Source: Ilyonectria destructans
Lineage: Eukaryota > Ascomycota > Sordariomycetes > Hypocreales > Nectriaceae
Assembly: GCA_020740775.1 (NCBI GenBank)
Contig: JAHEWK010000007.1
Location: forward strand, 1,426,001-1,490,000
Direction: 5' to 3'
DNA length: 64,000 nt
The translations under genes and the position numbers were made by a program. The notes beneath the pieces were generated by a model. That model was not told the DNA's origin, searched no databases, and saw nothing but the letters and a program-made list of their open reading frames with translations. Of the stretch, positions 11,775 to 22,870 are shown piece after piece. Numbering within the stretch: position 1 is the stretch's first letter; the number at the start of each line of letters is the position of its first letter.

Positions 11775-12729
11775 ATGTCCTGGTTCGCTTCGCCCGGGGC
11801 GATGTCAATGTGCCCAACTACGACTAGTCTGGCATGGGATATATTTCTTCCAGAGCTTCATTTTGAAGCTGCTACATACGCTTCCCTGCAAGAGAACCCA
11901 GCCATACCTTTTTCTCGACCTGTCTACTTCCGTATGCCTGTTCAGCAGCCGGGACACAAAGTTAATGTCCCCACCAATATTGATGGCCGACGCGTCATGG
12001 TTTTTGAAAGGGTGGAGGGCAAGAATAAGGTCTGGATGAGCTGGATATGTATATAAAGGTACGGAAGATTTCTTCAACTCCACCCATCTCTATTCCTTCG
12101 CATTATGGGCTCTTTTACCGTATCGCTGCTCACACCATCTACCCATAATTAGATCGTCCCCTTGATCCAGGCTCCCCGCATACGCGCCACATTGTTCAAC
12201 TTCACTGTCCCGGACGACTTCGCTGCTGCTTGGCTTCAGCCCTGCATTTTGACTTTATGCCTGAACAACTCCCTCGGCCTATTGCTCCTACACGAGACTT
12301 CTGACACGCCGTGTTTGAACCTAAAATCAAGCCTACACTTGGTGAGAAAGCAGACAGAATCGGCCAGGAGGAGGACAACAATACATTTGGCCCAGGTGCA
12401 TTCAAGGCCAAGGCTTCTCTCCTTCACTTCATCCCGCATATGCTCCCCGCTGGTAGTGAAAAAGAGAGGGCTCCTTGTGCCGCCTGGTCTTTGAGTATGG
12501 GGATTACGGCATACACAGCATGTCGATTGTAGTTGATGCAGACCAAGAAACTCGACAGAGCCTTCGTATCACATCGCTTTACGACTGGGAAACTGGTTGC
12601 ATTCTGCCTGCGCCCTTGGCTGACTCAGAAATGGCTGTCCACGTTGACCTCACCGCAGATGAGAAGGAAATATCGTCGATCACATGGGCCCGCGAAAGTG
12701 CAACCGGGGAATATCGCATCGAGACATGA
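11775..12729 (+). pseudogene. Broken aminoglycoside-phosphotransferase-like (APH-fold) gene
   Basis: Pieces follow the order of fungal APH-family proteins. First NVLVRFARGDVNVPNYD near 11778, ending in a stop and a frame change. Then LHFEAATYASLQENP to VMVFERVEGKNKVW (to about 12050), then probably an intron ending near 12150. Next come HFDFMPEQLPRPIAP, an in-frame TGA near 12299, and the continuation to HFIPHMLPAGSEKER. After a one-base shift near 12470 follows the active-site region VFEYGDYGIHSMSIV with SLYDWETG. The last motif corresponds to the HGDxxxxN / IDWE core of the family, but His is replaced by Tyr. With at least two frameshifts and one stop the gene is dead as read. The family acts as small-molecule kinases. 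Confidence 0.6.
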
Positions 12730-14869
12730 AGCATGCGGACCACTATATCAAGGTATGCATTGTAGTGCCAAGCAATAGCAGTGAGAAATATGACCGGAAT
12801 AAGTTTATCGCAGTCAGTTTTGCATTTAATAAGAAAAAGCCATGGTTTAGAGTCTACGGAAAGTGTGGCAAAGGCTAACATAAGCATACAACAAAGTTAG
12901 CGCCAACAGGGAAGTAGTCCTTAGTAGTGGTGGCGGGCTCATTTGCATTGACCTACTTCACTTCGGGACAAGTGCCTAAGAGACATGACTCCTGGAACTG
13001 ACACTGGCTTGGTATTCCAAGCCCGTTGCTCTTGAATATAGAAATGCACGCAAACTGCTCATACAAGCTCAGTGGCTCAATCCCTTGAACTTGGTATCTG
13101 TGACGGCCCGCCTACTCTATCTTATGAGGTATAGGGTAGGCTAGGACGTAGAAAGTGAGTGGACCAGGGCGCTGTAGTGAGCAATGCAGGTCACGGTTGA
13201 TAGTGTGTCAAGGGGAGTATGATGTAGCCAGGTATGTGAGTTGATAGCTAAGGAGCGTAAGGCTTGGTTGCTGTGCAGATAGTGTGCCTATTCATCAGTT
13301 CATTGAAGTTTCCACCTTTTGCGTTTGCGGCCCTGCGGGATGCGGGGTCAAAGGACATCGTGACCGCGCCTGTGTCTCGACAATTATCATGCAAGAGTCA
13401 ATTACAAAAAGGAAAGAGATGCAAAAAAAGAAAACATACAACAGCGAGGATTCCCCGGTCGTCACCGACCCGAGTACTAATTCGCCGCTTCTCAGCTTGA
13501 CTAAGGGAGAGCGGACGGGATCCCGTATTTTCTAAGAGGTATGGTCGTATGTGCTGTGTTTGAGTGCCATCGCGACTTATCAAGAGAAGTCAGAAAGTAC
13601 CATGAGCCTACATCTGGTCAGGTTAATTGAAACCTCCTCCGCACACACGGGGGATTGTGAAGATTTGAAACGCAGATCCCCTTCGATGGGCAGACCCGCT
13701 AACCTGTACCATGCTCCATACCGCCCCGAATGGCACTAATGAACGTAGGGGAACCTGTGGAAATGGCGGTTATCATGTTAATACGAGATGTCTGGTGCAT
13801 ATATTTGTAGCATCCGAAATAATGAGACATCTGGGACTACGTAATGGAATTGATTGCCGGTGTAACTTACCTCTCCGCCGTTCATCCTTAATTGGCTTGA
13901 AGTGGGCTTGGTCTGCACCGAGTACATCTCCCAAACAAAAGGATACACTTTTAGAGTCAATATCGGCGTCTAATAAAGCCTCATATTAATGATATAATCC
14001 AATGAGATATGGAATGGCGCGAAGTAATTCGATATTAGTATGCTGTTATTAGTCTGGTTGAAACGATTATGTTTCTTTTTTTCAGAGCCATCGCATTTGA
14101 AGACCGTACGAGAACCCCACTGTCGTAGAACCTGAATATTCATTCTTTTTGAGAAGAAGGAGTAAAAAAGTGATTGACTTGAGCTGAACAGGACTATTAT
14201 TACGTGCTGGATCAATTGGAGTATGCGGTGTAGGGTGTTTGGTCAGGGCTCAGATGGCGGTTGGCGTTGATCTAATCACGATCGGGCGCCCTGGTTAGTT
14301 AGTTGTCAATTTTATTACCTCCGTAATCCTTTAACATCGGTAAGGAGAGTTTAGTGATATTTTGTTTTGCTCATTAACTTTGAACTCGATCATAGGATGA
14401 TCGGGTAGCCGAGTTGACGGGAGATCGTTTGCGAGCTGGGCTACGGGAAGCCTCACACCAGGTGATGCCGGGTACCTTGAGTATCGCAGTCTGTGTAGCC
14501 TCGGATGCACGAATTAGTGGTGTCTGTGGCTTCCATACTAGACGGCCATGGGGAGATTGCCTTGACCTAGCTCTGTCCTTATGTTCAGCTATCCAACTCT
14601 GTCATACCTAGTTTTAACAATGTCGTTCATTCATGCTCAGCCCATCGGATGTTTCCCTAACAGATCGGCAATCACGGCACCCTAGTATGGGGAAATCAGG
14701 GGGGATTACTGCATTAGTCTTAGCATTGTGGATATTTGAATCGCCGGTGCTCTTTTCAATCAAAATATTGGCAGGCTAGTTACAAACTATTGGCTGGTAG
14801 ACCGACCCACCGGCTTTAGCTGTCCGCTCCGTTGGCTAAGATTCAGATTGGCCAATGTATGACTGATAA
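12730..14869. other. Intergenic with one gene fragment
   Basis: Apart from the fragment at 13299-13403 I see no gene. At 13100-13130 there is an imperfect inverted repeat (CCTACTCTAT with ATAGGGTAGG) beginning just after TGTGACGGCCC, which could be the edge of an old LTR, but no matching end was found. Confidence 0.5.
13299..13403 (+). pseudogene. Truncated copy of the 5' end of the secreted-protein gene at 15006
   Basis: The segment matches 15010-15118 over about 105 bp. Shared strings include TTTGCGGCCCTG, followed by a GCGGGG-rich stretch, CGCGC/CGCGCTTG and CAAGA(G/C)TC, with scattered substitutions and small indels. In one frame it still gives FAFAAL like the signal peptide of the downstream gene. 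It has no start codon in frame and the similarity stops before the intron, so it is a non-functional fragment. Confidence 0.6.
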
Positions 14870-14891
14870 CTACGGAGTACATGCTCCGTAG
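14870..14891. promoter_or_regulatory. Palindromic CGG-N10-CCG site upstream of the secreted-protein gene
   Basis: A 22-bp near-palindrome, CTACGGAGTAC and then ATGCTCCGTAG, places CGG and CCG ten bases apart. Inverted CGG half-sites are the usual target of fungal Zn(II)2Cys6 activators. It lies 115 bp before the ATG at 15006, and a TTTAAA box sits between at about 14905. Function is inferred. Confidence 0.35.
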
Positions 14892-15005
14892 ATGTGCGAG
14901 CATTTAAACAAGGCCTGATCCGCCCGTGGTCTTGCCCAACTCTATAGTGCCCTCCGTTCGAGAAGCAGTCCCTACTCGTTTACTTCGTCAGTCTCTACCT
15001 TCATT

Positions 15006-15637
15006 ATGCTTTCATTCAAGTCTCTCGCTTTTGCCTTTGCGGCCCTGAGTGTTGCGGGGGTCGAAGGAAGTCCTTGCCGCGCTTGCGTCCCGACAAACAT
15101 CGTTCAAGACTCGGATTTCGAAGGTGATGCCTCGCCATGGGACTTGACTTCCGGCGTGGAAATCAGAGCCGACAGCGCTGGTGCGACTTTGGCCCATTCA
15201 CCAGATCACTACGTGTGAGCAATTTGGTTCTCTTCATTGCTGCTCTTTTCTAATCAGATTCATCTCCTAGATACGTGAACATTGCCGAAAGAGACGATCG
15301 GGTGAGATACAGTATCTCACAACAGCTTTCGGGAGTCAGCGTGAACCAAGAGTACTCACTCAAGTACTTTTGGGCAGTCAACAACGCCGATGGCATTTAC
15401 GATGGCGGTTGCGAGATTTTTACCTACCTCGACGGCGTTCAAGTCGATTACACAAGCTTCGGTGGGCGACCCGCCTTGAACATCTGGGCCGAGAAGGAGG
15501 TGCTCGTCACGCCGACTTCGGCAAACCCAGTCCTGGAATTGACCCTGGGCTGTGGTGGAAATTACTTTTACGGTGCAGTAATGCTTTTGGATGATATATC
15601 CATGGAAAAGACTTGCAGTACGGTACTTAGAAACTGA
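15006..15637 (+). CDS. Small secreted protein, carbohydrate-binding-module-like
   Basis: Exons 15006..15214 and 15271..15637 give 191 residues. The 56-nt intron has a GTGAGC donor and a TAG acceptor; the earlier CAG would hit a stop. Residues 1-21 form a signal peptide, with likely cleavage after VEG. The mature protein starts with a Cys pair, then NIVQDSDFEGDASPWDL. That opening resembles the N-terminus of CBM4_9/galactose-binding-like beta-sandwich domains, and LLDDISM near the end matches their last strand. It probably binds sugars outside the cell and could serve in the cell wall or in host contact. No catalytic motif is seen. A broken copy of its 5' end lies 1.6 kb upstream. Confidence 0.75.
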
Positions 15638-16517
15638 TGGGGACGAGTTTAAGTTATCGGGGTCTAGTGAGCAGAGGAATGTATTTTGCCTGCATATTCA
15701 AGTAAGTATCTTCACATTTAGAAATTTATATAATTTGTTACGGAAAAAAGATCGTATCTGCCCTTTGCTAAGTAATACAAATAGCTACACCATGGGGAAA
15801 CTACAAATAGTAGGTTGGTGACAGCAATAGATAAAGTAGCAGGCCCACAAGCAACATAAGGCTGGCAACCAGATGATTTTGAAACGGGTATAATAGAAAA
15901 ACGGATAGACAGCTTTGAATAGGTGAATGAGGTACCCCCTTGACTTGAAGGTCATCCCCTTAGCTGAGGTTGAGGTGCCTCAAGCCAGTAGTTTGAAGGG
16001 AAAAGCTGAAATAAAGCTGTTTAAATTGAACATTCTATTAATGCACATCAAACCCGTCTGTATGTGTTTGGGGGATGTCAAGCCAGACGAAGGAGAGGAT
16101 ATGTTCCACCGTGGAAACATGCCTATGGAAGGTTTCACGAATATATCGTAGTTATTGGGCGAAAATGGATTGGCGGGAGCAGTGAAGTACCACATAGGGT
16201 AGGTGGGCCAGGGTTTTCACCTGGGAACAACGCCTGAAGGTCGCTTCATTTCATCGCCTTTGACCGATTCACAACTATCGGGGAGGCTATGCGATAGCAT
16301 AGAACTCGTGCAATTAGTGATGGAGGGTTGATCCCAAAGCAACTGCGCCTCAAAGGATTGACGTATTTGCCTAAAACAGGTATGACTCACAGTGATGTAA
16401 GCAGCGTCAACACCTTTGTCTTCCCATGTTTACAACCTCTTCACCAGCGACAAATTATCTCAATTTTATTCTAACTCACAGGAGTCTTAATTTACTATAA
16501 TAGTCACCCCGCGCACG
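15638..16517. other. Intergenic, no supported gene
   Basis: AT-rich 3' flank of the secreted-protein gene, then the probable promoter of the 2EXR gene. Short frames only. Confidence 0.55.
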
Positions 16518-17762
16518 ATGGAAGGTGCATCCTTTCGACTGTTTCCACATCTTCCTCCTGAAATACAGGACGTCATCTGGGATGCCGCTGTTCGTCCAGC
16601 TACCAAAAGCCATGTTCACTCGTTCATCATCGCTGATCATCACTGCCGAACTTTCGATTCGGTCTCCGTTCCGGGGTTCTTCCTCCGGCTTGGAGCTCGC
16701 GGGAAAGTGAACGGGGGCTTCAAACTCGCCGTCCCACACGATGATCCACATAGCGGCCCAAATAGCTCCGTGTATCTCTCTGACAGCGGGCTTTGGATGG
16801 CGTGTAAACAGTCTCGAGCCGCAATGGAAGGACGTTTTCCGACGAATGAATGGTGGTCAGAGATACCCGGAGAAGACCAGCCACAGCGGAAGGCCCGAGC
16901 AGGGGAATGCTTTGGCCAACAAAATGTTGCCCATACCGCCTCTTATATCGACTCAAATTCCCAGGTGCAGCACATTACCATTCGACCCGATGAAGATCTA
17001 GTCTACTTCAGCCCCCTCCAACTAGACTTGATTAATTGGTTTCATCACTACGCATTCAACGATGTCCCGCTTATTGATTACCGAGGCTACAATACTGTAT
17101 CGCCGGCATCTAGTTTCTTGGGGCTGCATGTGGCGCTGGACTATGATCCATTGATGCTGGAGACTCTGGCTGGGCGGACGGTTAACTGCCCTCATCGGCG
17201 TGTTACTTTCTCCACGACGTCTATAGTTGACATGGTGGATGTGTTCCATGAATCAGCGACACGGACAATATGGTTTATCGATCACCGGCTTAGACGCCCA
17301 GAGGGAATGGCAGCAAAGGATACCAAGGCCGAGGCTCAGTCTAAACCGGGGTTACCAGCGGCTTCTACTTCTACTTTTCCCGGCAATACGCAGGATGGGA
17401 GACGTATCTTCTATTCCAACGATTGCGTTTTCACCGAAGTTCAGAGAGAGGACCTTTCTGAGTGGGTCATGGACGAGGAAAATGGCAATGGTACCGTCTT
17501 TGAATTCTTTGACCTTCTTCATCAAGTCGCTGGTGGCCGGCTGGAAGTTGAAGGTTCCGATAGAATGAAAGCCCTAGCATGTGAGGTAGCACCAAGTGCG
17601 GCCCCGAGGCCTGCGACTGCGAGAACGGGGAACGTTGTGTGTGTTGCTTGTGCCGAGAAAAAGCAAGAGACGTTGTTTCGCAAAACAGACCGTTTGAGAG
17701 ATGCTGAATCAGATGATGATGGGTTCAGTTTGGAGGACTTCACTCATTTAAATCTGCTATAA
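16518..17762 (+). CDS. 2EXR domain protein
   Basis: Single exon of 414 residues, starting at the ATG in CGCACGATGG. It opens with FPHLPPEIQDVIWDAAVRP, the F-box-like 2EXR start. It carries SSVYLSDSGLWMACKQSR near residue 90 and TIWFIDHRLRRPEG near 250, followed by GRRIFYSNDC. These are the same blocks as in the minus-strand paralogue at 3697..4695. An insert of about 30 Ser/Pro-rich residues separates the last two blocks. The C-terminal third holds a CVAC pair and ends in an acidic stretch (SDDDGFSLEDF). No signal peptide or membrane helix is visible. The family's function is unknown. Confidence 0.85.
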   Translation: MEGASFRLFPHLPPEIQDVIWDAAVRPATKSHVHSFIIADHHCRTFDSVSVPGFFLRLGARGKVNGGFKLAVPHDDPHSGPNSSVYLSDSGLWMACKQSRAAMEGRFPTNEWWSEIPGEDQPQRKARAGECFGQQNVAHTASYIDSNSQVQHITIRPDEDLVYFSPLQLDLINWFHHYAFNDVPLIDYRGYNTVSPASSFLGLHVALDYDPLMLETLAGRTVNCPHRRVTFSTTSIVDMVDVFHESATRTIWFIDHRLRRPEGMAAKDTKAEAQSKPGLPAASTSTFPGNTQDGRRIFYSNDCVFTEVQREDLSEWVMDEENGNGTVFEFFDLLHQVAGGRLEVEGSDRMKALACEVAPSAAPRPATARTGNVVCVACAEKKQETLFRKTDRLRDAESDDDGFSLEDFTHLNLL

Positions 17763-18285
17763 TCTTCGAAGATAAGCCATTGCCGCGCTTTCCGCCTTTT
17801 GAGACGAGAATGGATTGCTGGAAAATACTAGGACTGAGTTAACGCATTCGCGGGCAATGAACGGATGCAGCAAGGGACTCTCTGCGTCTCTCCTCTCAGT
17901 AAGCCAGGCGTGATCGTTATCCTGGCCGCAAGCCGGTTCCGGTGGTTACCCTTTGCAGGCTAGTTGGCAATGAAGTCGGCTGTTGCGGCATCAATGGCCA
18001 ATGAACTGGTGGAGTATCTTGTCACGGAGATAATAAGCGACTGGACGCAATTTAACCTGTAATCTGCCCCTTCATTCACGCTGCTATTTGTGACCGTGCT
18101 GCGACACCGCGACGGTGGTATTCCCGGGCGTCGTGATCCTCCGCCCCGCTAATGCCTACCGCTGCCTAGACAACCCAACCCACTGTAACTTATAAAACTG
18201 ATGAAGCAAGACTACAATTCCTATACTCCATCAGCAATTCATTTCACTCAAGCCTAAACTCCCTCAAGAACTATCAGCTCTAATC
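17763..18285. other. Intergenic: promoter of the metallopeptidase gene
   Basis: No open frame of note. A TATAAA-like string (CTTATAAAACTG) lies at about 18188, close to 100 bp before the ATG at 18286. Confidence 0.5.
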
Positions 18286-20676
18286 ATGTTTACCTTTGAA
18301 AACATCCAGGACCACGAAGTGGTACACCAGCGATGTGTTCTCATTTCGGGGCGATGCGAAACCGCTACAGAGGGTAGCGATAGCTTCGTTCAGATTGAAA
18401 CCAAAGCTAATGGGGACAACATCTCTTTTCCAACGCAAAAATGGCCAATGTCACATGGCTGGTTCAAGGCTTTGGTCATTCTGACGCCAGGAGAGAATGC
18501 TATTAGCATCATTTCTACAGAAAACGAGTCTCACTCAACTGTTGTAAGTCCCATATCGTGTGTTCCTCAAGCATAGTTCTAATGCTCGCAAGATCAACCT
18601 CCAGTATATTCCATTGCTGCAGACACCGCCCCTACACCTTGCCATTCTGGTTGCCAAGGACTCGCCTCTTCTGATCGACTGCCCACCTCGCAAGTTTGGA
18701 GCGTTGTCAGGGGCGCACTCAAGCATCAACGCTGCCGTTGCGAAGTTCCGCTTGTCAGCATACATGTGGCAGGCTCTCACTGCCGAAGAGCTGCGCGCAA
18801 ATGGACTCGGTCGGCGCTCGTTTCGTCTGGAAGAAGAGTGGGCTCCCGATACGTTGAGCCAGTCGAGCGAACGCCAAGTCACGATGGATTCCACTGCCAA
18901 GGTCCATCTCATACCTGCTGGCAAGACTGTTGCTGAACTCAGGAGCGCCCAGTTTGCACAGCAGAATCCCAAAGCAGCCAAACCAAACGAGCTGCATGAG
19001 ATCTTCTCCCAGGCTTTGAAGACCTACGGAGGGCCGTTCACTTCTGAAGCCAAACCAGTCGTTGCTGGGTTGATTCTCGATTCCACATACGATGTGAAGA
19101 ACAATTTGATTCTTGCCCATGCAGCGCTCGGAGCTCACAACCCCAACGGACTGTCTCTGGGCATTATGGGCAGCCATTTGACATACTCATGGCCACGATT
19201 CATGGAGGAAGTTCCTGATTGTCTGTTGGACCAGTCACATCCTGGTGACCAAGTTGGAAACGATAATGGGGAGTGCGTATCCATGTGGGAAGCCTGCTCT
19301 GTTGGCCAAGGAGCGTTCTTGCATGAAGTTGGACACGCCTTTTCCGCGCCACACACGACCGGTATCATGGCTAGAGGTTATTCGAAGGACTGGCCGAAAT
19401 GCTTCCTCGCCAAGACTGCGTTCTCCGTTCACGCAGGGACTGAGGGTATTGAACCGGTCACACCTACCACACCCAACAACTGCCATTGGGATATCCGCGA
19501 CATACTTCGCTTTGTCAACCTCCCCCATTTCCGCCACCCTCACGATACCACCCCCGACAAGAATTATCCCATTGTTGAAGTCCAAGACGAGGAGGACATC
19601 TCAACACTGGCCATCACTTGCGAGGCTGGAATTGCTCAAATCTTGTTCAATGGCCTCGCCGAAGACAGGGCCTCCGTTACTAACCCTCAAAAGTCTATTC
19701 GATACACCCTGGACGAACTTGAGGATAGATTTGACGTCCAAAATGCCCTTGAAATTGAGGTACTCGCCATGAATGGTAAGCACATTACCAGGGACGTGGC
19801 AAAACTGTTCTCCAACAGGACCTCCATCCGTGTCCCCGGAACCGGGATCCGTTTGCAGAAGAAGAGCGCCATGAGTGAATCTACACCAGCAGACAGCTGG
19901 TCTTGGGCTGTGATGCTGAAAAAGCGCGGTCGCGATGGTACTATCGTCTCGGCGTCCAAGATTGATCTGCGGGTCGGTTGTGTGCTTGACGGGGCTATCG
20001 TCTATTACAAAGACGGTACGAAAGTCCCATGCGGTCCCCGAGGCAAAAATGGTAAAGACTTGGATATGGGTGGTCATCAGGCAAGGAAGATTGCGCTTCC
20101 GAAGAACGTTGATGTGGTCAAGGTTGCGGTGGCGAAGGATCACGAGGAGTTGCGGGGTTTGAGGATCTGGCTATCCAATGGAAAAGCTATGGGTGCGCTG
20201 AACAAGCGCGGGAGCGATTCGGTGGAGATTCTCGGTAAGTCGTTTTGTTCTTTTTATCCTTATCGTCCTTGTATATTTCTGCCACTGATCTGGCGTGTAC
20301 TGGATTGCAACTAACTTTGAAACAGTTCCGGATAAGGGCCAAAGAATCATCGGATTCTATGGTGGTAGCAATAATGGCGGATGGCAATCGATTCATGAGT
20401 TTGGTATCGTCACAGCTCCGAAGGATCAGCCAATCCCCGATTCTGTGTACGACATGCCCGAGCTGCAAAACAACCCACATGTTGGAGTTGGAAGGCCGTC
20501 TAAGCGACGAAAAGTGGTACGTGCATCGTCCAGATCTTACTGATCTCTCCGTGAATTATGCTAACCAGATCCTTAAATAGGACCGAGTTGAGACCGAGAC
20601 TGAGGATGAGGGTACATCTGAGGATAATGACAATGGATACGATGACGATTCGGAGATTAGTGAGGATGAGGAGTGA
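18286..20676 (+). CDS. Putative zincin metallopeptidase with jacalin-like C-terminus (yeast YIL108W-like)
   Basis: Exons 18286..18543, 18593..20234, 20326..20516 and 20581..20676 join in frame to 728 residues. The introns are 49, 91 and 64 nt. Residues 330-340 read HEVGHAFSAPH, an HExxHxxxxxH zinc site with three histidines spaced as in metzincins, followed by GIMARG as a possible Met-turn. The C-terminal part (GQRIIGFYGGSNNGGW) is a jacalin-like lectin repeat. The last 32 codons form a strongly acidic tail. This architecture is that of the fungal Metallopep (PF12044) plus jacalin family, in which yeast YIL108W is an uncharacterised cytoplasmic member. No signal peptide is present, so the protein is probably intracellular. 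Substrate unknown. Confidence 0.88.
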
Positions 20677-21184
20677 CTAACCTGTCATCGTATAAGGAGA
20701 AATTTTGGCATGGGGGACGACGCAAAGCCCAGAGACAGACGCTGTTACTTTATGCTTCTAGGCTCAGCTTGCTTCGTTCTCTTCCTCTTCGGTCACTGCT
20801 TCAACCCCTCGACCGCATTCTGCTATCTGTCGCGTTCTCTCTGTCGCTTTATATACTAAATTTGATAATGACTTCCCTTGGGTGGCAATACGAAACTAGT
20901 AAAGTGCTTTATTGTAAGGGTGCCGGAGATTCTCTCCCATTTCAACGTTGAGATTCGACGCTACTGAATAAAACACAACATGTTATGATTCAAAGGGATT
21001 ACTACTAATAATCAGTCATATTAAACCCTCACTCTAAACTACCTTAGGTGCATTTTTTTAATGATTTTCATTGTTGGGTCGTGTGCTTGGGTGCGAATAA
21101 TAGCAATACTCAAATTAATAGCTCAGAAGTTGCAAAATGATCTCGGTCAATATCTATTCCACATGAAAGAAAACACACAACAAC
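20677..21184. other. Intergenic, converging 3' ends
   Basis: AT-rich 3' flanks of the metallopeptidase gene and of the minus-strand hypothetical gene. No gene seen. Confidence 0.55.
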
Positions 21185-21865
21185 CTAGCAACGAGTAATA
21201 GTCTCAAACAAGTTGGGGCTTACTCCTGACATCGCCAATTTCGCACTCATAACCAAATGCGGACTGTCCACAATGTGTCCGATCAGCACTGCCGTCTGCA
21301 GCGTAACAAGGAACGTAAACGCAAATACTGCACCTGTCTCTTCGCCGTTTGCAGACTTCAACAAGACCCGCTCCTCTTGGAGAATATCATCATTGCCAGC
21401 ATATCTCTGAACTAGCTTGCGCAGAGCCTTGCCGCAGGTATCGCGTACACAAAGCATGTTGCACCCCGCATCGCCACCGGGTTCGTCATTCAGCACTATG
21501 TCGTAGTAACACCGCTTGAAAGCCAGGTCAGTAAACTCCTCCCGGATCAACGGCAAACAAAATCCTTCATGTGTGTAAGTGTTGCTCTTACCCTGTCTCG
21601 GCACACCGCGTTTGATAGTAGAGCGGCAAACATACCGGCCCCCCACACCCGCCATCTCAAAGAGACTCGACACCAGCTCCGTCCACCTTTTTTGATTGAA
21701 GAGGTCTCCCCCTCCATCACAGTAGCGGTCCCATGTCAATCTCTCCAAAGCACCCTGCAACTTCCCGCTGCGTTTACGGAAAGCATGATACGTCTCTCGA
21801 CTCAAAATACTCCCGTACATAATCTGATCTGATCTCGTTTGTGGAGAGTCACAAGTGATAGCCAT
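21185..21865 (-). CDS. Hypothetical protein
   Basis: Single-exon frame of 226 residues whose ATG sits in a good context (GCCATGGC). Composition looks like real coding sequence, with an Arg/Lys-rich first half and six cysteines between about 79 and 143. A hydrophobic stretch at roughly 178-198 (AVFAFTFLVTLQTAVLIGHI) could be one membrane segment. I do not recognise the family. It could also be one exon of a longer gene, though no splice-linked neighbour was found. Confidence 0.55.
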   Translation of the reverse strand: MAITCDSPQTRSDQIMYGSILSRETYHAFRKRSGKLQGALERLTWDRYCDGGGDLFNQKRWTELVSSLFEMAGVGGRYVCRSTIKRGVPRQGKSNTYTHEGFCLPLIREEFTDLAFKRCYYDIVLNDEPGGDAGCNMLCVRDTCGKALRKLVQRYAGNDDILQEERVLLKSANGEETGAVFAFTFLVTLQTAVLIGHIVDSPHLVMSAKLAMSGVSPNLFETITRC

Positions 21866-22561
21866 GGCGATCTCTCACTTCTTGTCTACGTCTCTCCCGG
21901 CTTGTCGAGGTGATATGGAGCACCGACTGGGTGCAGAGGCGAAACCAAGTGTGGATTTCCTTTGCGCATGCGGGTCGTATGAGGTGGCGAGGTTTATTTA
22001 TTGCGGGTCTTAGTCGTCAAAAAGTGAGTCTTAATGATGGAATTTTGTCATAACCCTTACTACGAGGCCACTGTGGTCTTATAGGCCTCCGCCGCTCTAT
22101 CTTTGATCGTGTGAAATCGTTCATCTCCCGTTCACCGTCCATTGTTCCCGTCCTAATCTCAGAACCTCACTGAACTGTGCACCTCTTTCCATTCCATTCT
22201 ATTCCAAAGTGCTCGCGAATACTCAGGTTTCAGTCGATTCCTCTTCTCTACTAGTGAGTGTGCTATTGCTGTACGTTGAGACAGATCTAGAAACATCAAT
22301 CCATCGTTCTCCAAAATAGCCTGGAAGGTGATGGGTTGTCAAAAACAGCAGTGACGGGCTCACAAGAACGTAAGGCAACTGATCCCAAAACAGTGAGTTG
22401 TATGTAAATTGGCATCCTGTTTTGCAAAGCATTTAAACCCCAATAGCCGCCCAGAAAAAGGACACAATGGTCAAGTCGAGTTGCAGAAGTCGACATTGTA
22501 CTGATTCATCCCTCTACACACAACGCAATTCAAAAGAGCTCGCCGAATCCATCCAGCCACC
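21866..22561. other. Intergenic, bidirectional promoter region
   Basis: Lies between two divergent hypothetical genes. Only short unrecognised frames on the minus strand at 22223-22496. Confidence 0.5.
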
Positions 22562-22870
22562 ATGTGCCGCATTATACTTTGGCGTTTCGAATGCGAGAAT
22601 TGCAATGAGCACATACGTTCCGAAACTGAAGAGGATCCATGCGACATTGCCTTGGGCTTAGTCGATGGCATTTGTGTCCATTTGGTGGATCCGAGCGGCA
22701 ATCACAGAGCCCTCCTTAATCGTTGTGTTCCGATGGAGCAGAAACAGTGCGCCACTTGCAAGGACACTGGCAAAGATGAGAAAAAGGACAATGGGGAGGG
22801 AGAGAAGCGGAACAGCAGTCAGTGTTCTAAAGATGCTAGTGCCTCCCTGAAGTCTTTGTGTGATTCATAG
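22562..22870 (+). CDS. Small cysteine-rich hypothetical protein
   Basis: Single-exon frame of 102 residues with ATG in a good context (CACCATGTG). The N-terminus MCRIILWRFECENCNEHIRS carries a CxxC, and a second CATC pair follows near residue 63, with further Cys between. This pattern suggests a small zinc-binding protein of the type often found in filamentous fungi. The C-terminal third is Lys/Asp/Ser-rich and probably disordered. No signal peptide. No known function. Confidence 0.5.
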   Translation: MCRIILWRFECENCNEHIRSETEEDPCDIALGLVDGICVHLVDPSGNHRALLNRCVPMEQKQCATCKDTGKDEKKDNGEGEKRNSSQCSKDASASLKSLCDS

